This document shows positions 59,063-64,000 of a DNA stretch of 64,000 bases, in pieces. This stretch comes from Parus major. Lineage: Eukaryota > Chordata > Aves > Passeriformes > Paridae. The notes below the pieces were generated by a model that saw nothing but the letters and a program-made list of their open reading frames with translations, made no database searches and was not told the DNA's origin. Location of the stretch: contig NC_031769.1 of NCBI RefSeq assembly GCF_001522545.3, forward strand, positions 134,366,616-134,430,615, given 5' to 3'. The position numbers were made by a program, and so were the translations under genes. Position 1 is the stretch's first letter. Each line of letters starts with the position of its first letter.

Positions 59063-59865
59063 CAGGTTTCACAAATGGACTGAAAAAAGCTGTATGAAGT
59101 CCTGCAAAAACAAATATATGAATAATCACATGCAGCTGGGGACCGAATGGTTGAGAACTGTCTCTGCAGAAAAGCAGCTGGGCTTCCTGTGGACAACAGG
59201 GTGAATATGAGATGTCAAGGAGAGTTTTCACCTTGGAAGTCCATTGCATAATAGACTGCATTAACTATAATAGAGACAGCAGGTAGCCTGCCTTTGACAA
59301 TTCTAAAAGTAAATTCAGAGTCCTGCATCAAGTTTTTATTTCCCAGTAGAAAGCACACATGAAAGAAAAACAAAGCAAGCTTAGTAGAGGGCTTCAAAGA
59401 TGATTAGAGCCTTGAAATATGTGATATACAGAAAGGGAATGAAACAATTGTTTCCTCGGTTTTTGGAAGGAAAGACTGAGGAAGGATTTTACTGTGGTTT
59501 TCAGCAACAGGAGGAGAATAGAACAAAAGAAATCTAAGTGGGATGAGGTGCAGCAAAAGAGATTTTGATTAGATATTAGGAAAATGTACTTAGAGTATGT
59601 TTAAGCACTAGAACAGAGAGCCTGTGAAATTCCTATTCTTGCAGACATTCAAAATGAGAGTGAATTTAATCCCAAACAGATTTAACTTGCAAATGGGATC
59701 TTGGGATCTACATTTGAAATGGTCCTTCTTTGGAAGGGCTTGAATTAATCCCTTCCAACTCATGAGTTTGTTTCTTTTGGGGGGGTTTTGTTTGTTTTTG
59801 GTTTTTTTTATGGGTTTTTGTTTGTTTGGTGGGGGTGGGTTTTTTTTAAATTCTGTGATTCTGAA
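59063..59865 (+). mobile_element. decayed CR1, plus strand, head to head with the previous one
   Basis: Landmarks in order: GCAGCTGGGGACCGAATGG near 59132, CTCTGCAGAAAAGCAGCTGGG, GTGGACAACAGGGTGAATATG near 59190, a diverged middle, TTTTGATTAGATATTAGGAAAA near 59561, GAAGGGCTTGAATTAATCCC near 59735 and ATTCTGTGATTCTGA at the end. The element therefore runs from the late reverse-transcriptase region to the 3' terminus. A G/T-rich tract of about 85 bp lies just before the terminal octamers. It is more diverged than its minus-strand neighbour. Confidence 0.75.
59768..59855. repeat. G/T-rich low-complexity tract inside the CR1 3' end
   Basis: G7, G5 and GGG runs in long T stretches, located between CTTCCAACTC and the terminal ATTCTGTGATTC of the CR1. 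It probably arose by expansion near the CR1 terminus. Confidence 0.8.
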
Positions 59866-62739
59866 TGGCTTATATATCCCCACAACTTTGCTTCTTCAGC
59901 GTTTCACTACATTTGAGCTAACTGGTATATCTCATGGCAGCAAAATTTTATTTGATGAGTCCTGTAAGTAGAACTGTTGCTGAAAATGCCTTAAGGATTT
60001 TTGTAATGCATAGTAAACCATTTTCCCTCAAATGTTAATTTGGTATAAAAAATGTTGGGACTTGGGTGATATCACTAACCATTGATAGTGGACAAACTTT
60101 TAAATACCATAATGTATAGCATTTTTTAAAACCCAAGTCTGTTTACATAAAAAGCCTTCATGTTTCTTGAAATTGTGCTGTGTAGATAGCAGTAATGGAT
60201 AGGTATGAATCAATGTATTAACAGGCAGACATATACATGAGCAGATAATTTTTAAACTCAATATCAGAGTAGACTTCAGAAAAAACTCTTTCATATTTCC
60301 TTTTCCCATGCTGCCCATGCTGCTAAGAATGAGAGAATGCATCAAGACAATTTCAACAAAGGCAGAAAAATCAATTGTGTTTTGATCTGGGAACCTCTAT
60401 AACAGAGTCACAAGAAAAATATTTTACCTGTATAAATTTTATAACTTCTGTGTTCAAAGCTAAAACAACACGACCACAATCTACAAAATATTTTCAAATG
60501 ACAGTATTTAATTATAATCTTAAATCAAATCTTAATTAATCTGTATGTCATTATAGGCATTGCTAGCATGTCCATCAAATGCTGGTTTTTAGCTTAAAAA
60601 GTGAGTATTCAAGAAACTGCATAAGAGACTGAGGAATTGTTTTCCTTTGCTTCATGTTATTTCCAATAGGCAAATCTCTCTCTAAAGATGGCAAAGTTTT
60701 TTTCATCCTTGGAGGTCAAATAGTTATTATTGAATGCATGGTTCATGGGGTACCAGACTTACCATGTGACTCTAATGATCTGAATAAAAAACATTTTTTG
60801 GCCTTGAGCTGCAGATAAACAATAGAATCAAATAAAGTTTTTTTTTTTAAATTTATAATCTGGGGGTATTTCTTTTATTATTCTCTGGACTTCTTAAAGA
60901 TCCTCCAGAAATTCACATTCTGTTTACTCACAAATTTTTACTATTAACATAGGATAAAATGTCTTATACATATACACACACCTATACACTGTAATAAAAG
61001 ATTAGAAAATGCTTGGTAAAATAAAATTACCTCAGTACATTCTCATGTATGTACCGCTTTTTCTATTTTCAATTTTTTTTTATACATTTAAAATTTGTCT
61101 ACAAAATACATATGTGCATTTCAAGCAATTTGGAAATCATCTGAAAATACTGATTTTATATATTAGTGTATTTATCATTCCTTAGAATTTGTTTTTTGTA
61201 TTAAAATCAGGAAGACATTTAATAATTTTTGCAGAAATCATCTGTAATCATATATTCCTGTCTGAATATGATAAAGAAGTTGTTTTGTCTTGTGTCAGCG
61301 CCTCTTGAAAGAATCAGGCCCACCAGGTTATGTGAAAGTAGCTTACCATGTAATAAGAACTCCATTTACAAGGTGAGGTAGAGGCCTGTGAGACGAATAT
61401 ACACCAGATGAACATTAACTCTACTTATTGTACTGATAGCACACAAGTGAGTGTCACTACATAATAAGTATTTCAGAGAAAAAGAAAATGTCTTGATTAA
61501 TTTTTCAGTGGTGGGAATAGTTTTCAGACCTCAAATGAAGTAGATCTCATGTGTGTCTTAGTCATTCTTTGGTTTAAGCACAAAAAGAATTTCTTTATGC
61601 AAAAGTGCTCTGCTAAATGGGTCATTTTTAAGTCTAATCTAAAATTGTCATCTTCATAATGTCGCCTACAGGTAAAAATCTGTGTCTCTTCTCTGTCCTG
61701 CAGGATTAGATTTGGTTCTGTTGGTGCCACTGAACCCTTAAATATATTCTGCAGCTGACATATATCACTTAAAAATATGATATGCTCTGACATATTCCCC
61801 TCCAAAATCCCTTTAACATGCTGGTCAGACAGCATCAATGATACATTTCTTTGTGCTCAGACGTTTCATTGCTTCAGGATGAATAAATAGATAATTATTT
61901 TCTCTAAGAATATCTGTTTTTTGAAGAATAGGCATTTTTTCAAACGCTTTGGAAGAATGAGATTAAATACTGCTGGACATCTCCTAAAGTAATTATGATC
62001 TAGAAGCTTTCTCATTCTGAGAAAGCACTAAGTTTGTTATTAGAGGATTACTTCAGGTTGCAGGCTAAGTTTAAGTAAAAATTCTTTCCTGTAGGGCCTC
62101 ATCTATTAGCTCTTGTCTATAAGTGGAAGAGATTTTTCAATACTACACACATAAGTACTCTTTCCATTTATTTGGAGCATTTCTCATAAAGATATTGATT
62201 ACTTTGTGCACAGAACTGTGAGGAAATGTCTAAAATAAAATATTTTGGATAAGAGTACCTAAATCAGCAGAGAGATACAATTTATTTATATTGATGCAAT
62301 AATGATGCATATCTAAGTGTTGTCTGGACAAGGTTGGACCATAACCCTGTAGCTAACAAAATACACATCGGCTATGAGGTCAGTCCTTCAGAAGCCTGAG
62401 AACTCAAAGCACAAGTTATATTAAATGCAACTGCTGTGACAGAAAATGCCTTAAAATTTACAGAGGACTGAGAAAGAGAATTTCTTACTGATGAAAGTGT
62501 AATCATGTCTCCTGTTGGTTTCTGCAGAAGACTTGTGCAGGCCAGAGACCGTGAAATATATTAGGGTTACTTATTGTTTCATGCAATACTTAATGTAAGT
62601 TTGTTAATGCACACAAAGTCAGAGATACAGTCAGCCAGCTACTTGAACAGGAAAAAAATAATTGGCCTTTAATTTTCAAAAACATCAGACTCTGGACAGA
62701 CTGCTTAGAATATTTTCCATATTTACATTAGAACAGGAA
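59866..62739. other. unannotated AT-rich DNA with a 9-bp hairpin
   Basis: No transposon or gene recognised. At 62006-62026, GCTTTCTCA and TGAGAAAGC form a perfect 9-bp stem around TTC, without the T run of a bacterial-type terminator. The 104-codon minus-strand frame at 61524-61838 has no known motif. Confidence 0.55.
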
Positions 62740-63850
62740 AAAAAGGTAGTTTGGGAGGTGTGTCATGGCTTCCAAGTGTACAGATGAGATGAAGTTTTCA
62801 CTCTAACTCTCTCTCCCCTCAGCTGGACAGAGCAATAAAAATACATCAAAAGTTTTGTGGAATGAGATAAGGATAGTGAGAGATCACTCAGCAATTATTA
62901 TCATGGCCAAAACATACTTGATTTGGGAAAATTAAATTAATTTATTACCTATCAAATCAGAGTAGGATGACAAATAAAAGAAAATATTATACCAGATTCC
63001 CCCACATCCTTCTTTATTTCTCAAGCTTAACTGTACTCACAATTCTCCCACCACAGCAGCAGCAGCACAGGAGGATAAAGAACAGGAGTTATTGTCATTT
63101 CATTACACATTGTCTCTGGTGCTGCTTCCTCATCATAGAGGGGACACCTCACACTCCGTCTCTGCTCCAACATGGGGTCCCTTGCATGGGAGACAGTCCT
63201 TCATGAACCTTTGCAGCTTCCTTCCTACAGGCTGAAGTTCTTAACAAACTGCTCCAGCATGGACCCTTTTCCACAGGGCCATCCAGGAGCAGGCTACTTC
63301 AGCATGGTTCCCCCAGGATCACAAGTCCTACCAGCAAACCTGCTCTGGCATGGGCCCCTCTCCCCTGAGTTCACAGGACCTGCCATGAGCCTGTTCCAGC
63401 TCAGGCTGCCTGTGATGAGGTCATAACCTCCTTTGGGCATCCACCTGTGAGTGGGGTCCTCCCGGGGCTGCAGGTGGATCTCTTCTCCACCATGGGCTGC
63501 AAAGCACAGCTGCCTCACCATGGTCTTCAATGCAGACTGCAAAGGAATCTGTGCTCTGCTCGCTTGGAACACCTCCTGCCCCTCCTTCCTCCCTAACCTT
63601 GGTGTCTGCAGACACCAATGTCTCTCAGACATTCTCACTCTCTTCTCCTGTAATTGCTTGTGTGCAATAACCTTTTTTTTCCCTGGACTAAATAAGTTAT
63701 CATGTGCATGGATGCCAGCTGTCATTGCCTCAGTCAGACATAGAAGAAACTTCCAGCACTTTCTCAGAGAAAATACCCCTATTGCACCCCCACTACCAAA
63801 ACCTTGCCATGCAAACCCAATGCAGCCAGACAGCTTTAAGAACAGGACAC
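62740..63850 (-). mobile_element. avian endogenous-retrovirus-associated internal repeat
   Basis: I recognise this block as a widespread bird repeat that I associate with endogenous retrovirus internal sequence. Plus-strand landmarks include GAGAGATCACTCAGCAATTA near 62879, AAATTAATTTATTACCTATC near 62935, CATTGTCTCTGGTGCTGC near 63109, GGTGGATCTCTTCTCCACC near 63472, CCTCCTGCCCCTCC near 63572, ACCTTGGTGTCTGCAGAC near 63596 and ACCAAAACCTTGCCATGC near 63796. It lacks adjoining LTRs on either side within the window. Family assignment is by memory and should be treated as provisional. Confidence 0.6.
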
Positions 63851-63893
63851 AAATCTGAGTTCTTCTACAATAGTTAGATAAACTCTCAGACAC
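63020..63893 (-). pseudogene. decayed repeat-encoded frame with 15-residue periodicity
   Basis: On the minus strand 63294-63893 is open for 199 codons, the longest frame in the window. Further left, after stops and frame changes, the same reading gives KGPMLEQFVKN near 63240-63270 and DPMLEQ near 63155-63180. The two LEQ motifs belong to a repeated unit of about 45 bp (15 codons). Similar peptides are common as uncharacterised predicted proteins in bird genomes, always, as far as I recall, within repeats. I cannot assign a function. There is no signal peptide, membrane span or catalytic motif. I regard it as transposon-derived and non-coding today. Confidence 0.5.
63162..63405. repeat. degenerate 45-bp tandem repeat, about six units
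   Basis: Units headed by CTGCTCCAGCATGG-like sequence start near 63162, 63207 (weak), 63249, 63294, 63340 and 63391, giving spacings of 45, 42, 45, 46 and 51. The unit length is a multiple of three, which preserves the minus-strand frame. Confidence 0.6.
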
Positions 63894-64000
63894 TAAAGTA
63901 GTCAGGAAGTCAACTACTTCATAAATATGGGCTATGATTCTGTTTTGCTTGGATTCAGTTCTGTATTCACCATTATAATTGATGTAGGAACAGATTTTAG
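63851..64000. other. unannotated DNA to the window edge
   Basis: AT-rich, with no LTR end or gene recognised after the repeat. Confidence 0.55.

Noticed and set aside
58508..59865. Twin-primed inversion of a single CR1
   Set aside because: The two arms overlap in ORF2 content and differ in decay, whereas twin priming yields non-overlapping parts of equal age.
63294..63893. 199-codon minus-strand frame as a host gene
   Set aside because: It lies wholly inside a repeat that I recognise as common in birds, lacks a known domain, and its continuation is broken by stops and frame changes.
1..64000. CRISPR arrays, operons, ribosome binding sites, rRNA or tRNA genes
   Set aside because: I saw no regularly spaced direct repeats with unique spacers, no tRNA cloverleaf boxes and no rRNA signature. 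The DNA is vertebrate nuclear.

Overview
This is animal nuclear DNA, almost certainly avian and probably from a songbird or close relative. It is AT-rich and has no bacterial gene organisation. The diagnostic content is a set of CR1 (chicken repeat 1) non-LTR retrotransposon fragments on both strands, with recognisable CR1 reverse-transcriptase and 3'-end sequence, plus long terminal repeats (LTRs) of several bird-type endogenous retroviruses. Most open frames are short and fall in AT-rich sequence or inside dead transposons. I see no convincing host protein-coding gene, rRNA, tRNA or CRISPR array. The window reads as intergenic DNA or the inside of a very long intron.

Layout. 1-4.5 kb: mostly unique AT-rich DNA with one GC-rich island (1.79-2.09 kb). 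4.5-4.8 kb: an old minus-strand CR1. 4.8-14 kb: unique DNA with a G-quadruplex candidate (8.5 kb), a compound AAT/AGT microsatellite (9.7 kb) and a worn LTR piece (11.0-11.4 kb). 14.0-14.4 kb: a plus-strand CR1 3' end. 18.05-18.37 kb: a second GC-rich island related to the first. 22.1-23.6 kb: two minus-strand CR1 pieces. 28.7-31.2 kb: the best structure in the window, a CR1 split by an LTR that is itself split by a second LTR. 32.1-34.7 kb: an unidentified GC-richer element with YY1-like sites, then minus-strand CR1 3'-end and endonuclease pieces. 35-47.4 kb: the longest stretch without a recognisable transposon, holding one weak candidate exon. 47.4-48.7 kb: a second copy of the first LTR, again split by another LTR. 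49.2-53.3 kb: two plus-strand CR1 pieces and a decayed coiled-coil reading frame. 55.7-58.1 kb: two different solo LTRs. 58.5-59.9 kb: two CR1s head to head. 62.7-63.9 kb: a retrovirus-associated repeat with a worn 45-bp tandem structure.

There is no pathway here. The entries record the debris of successive waves of CR1 and endogenous retrovirus insertion, and the nesting gives their relative ages: CR1 first, then LTR family A, then LTR families B and C. Names rest on recognition of conserved motifs and remembered repeat consensus sequences without a database search. Boundaries are approximate unless a target-site duplication is described.
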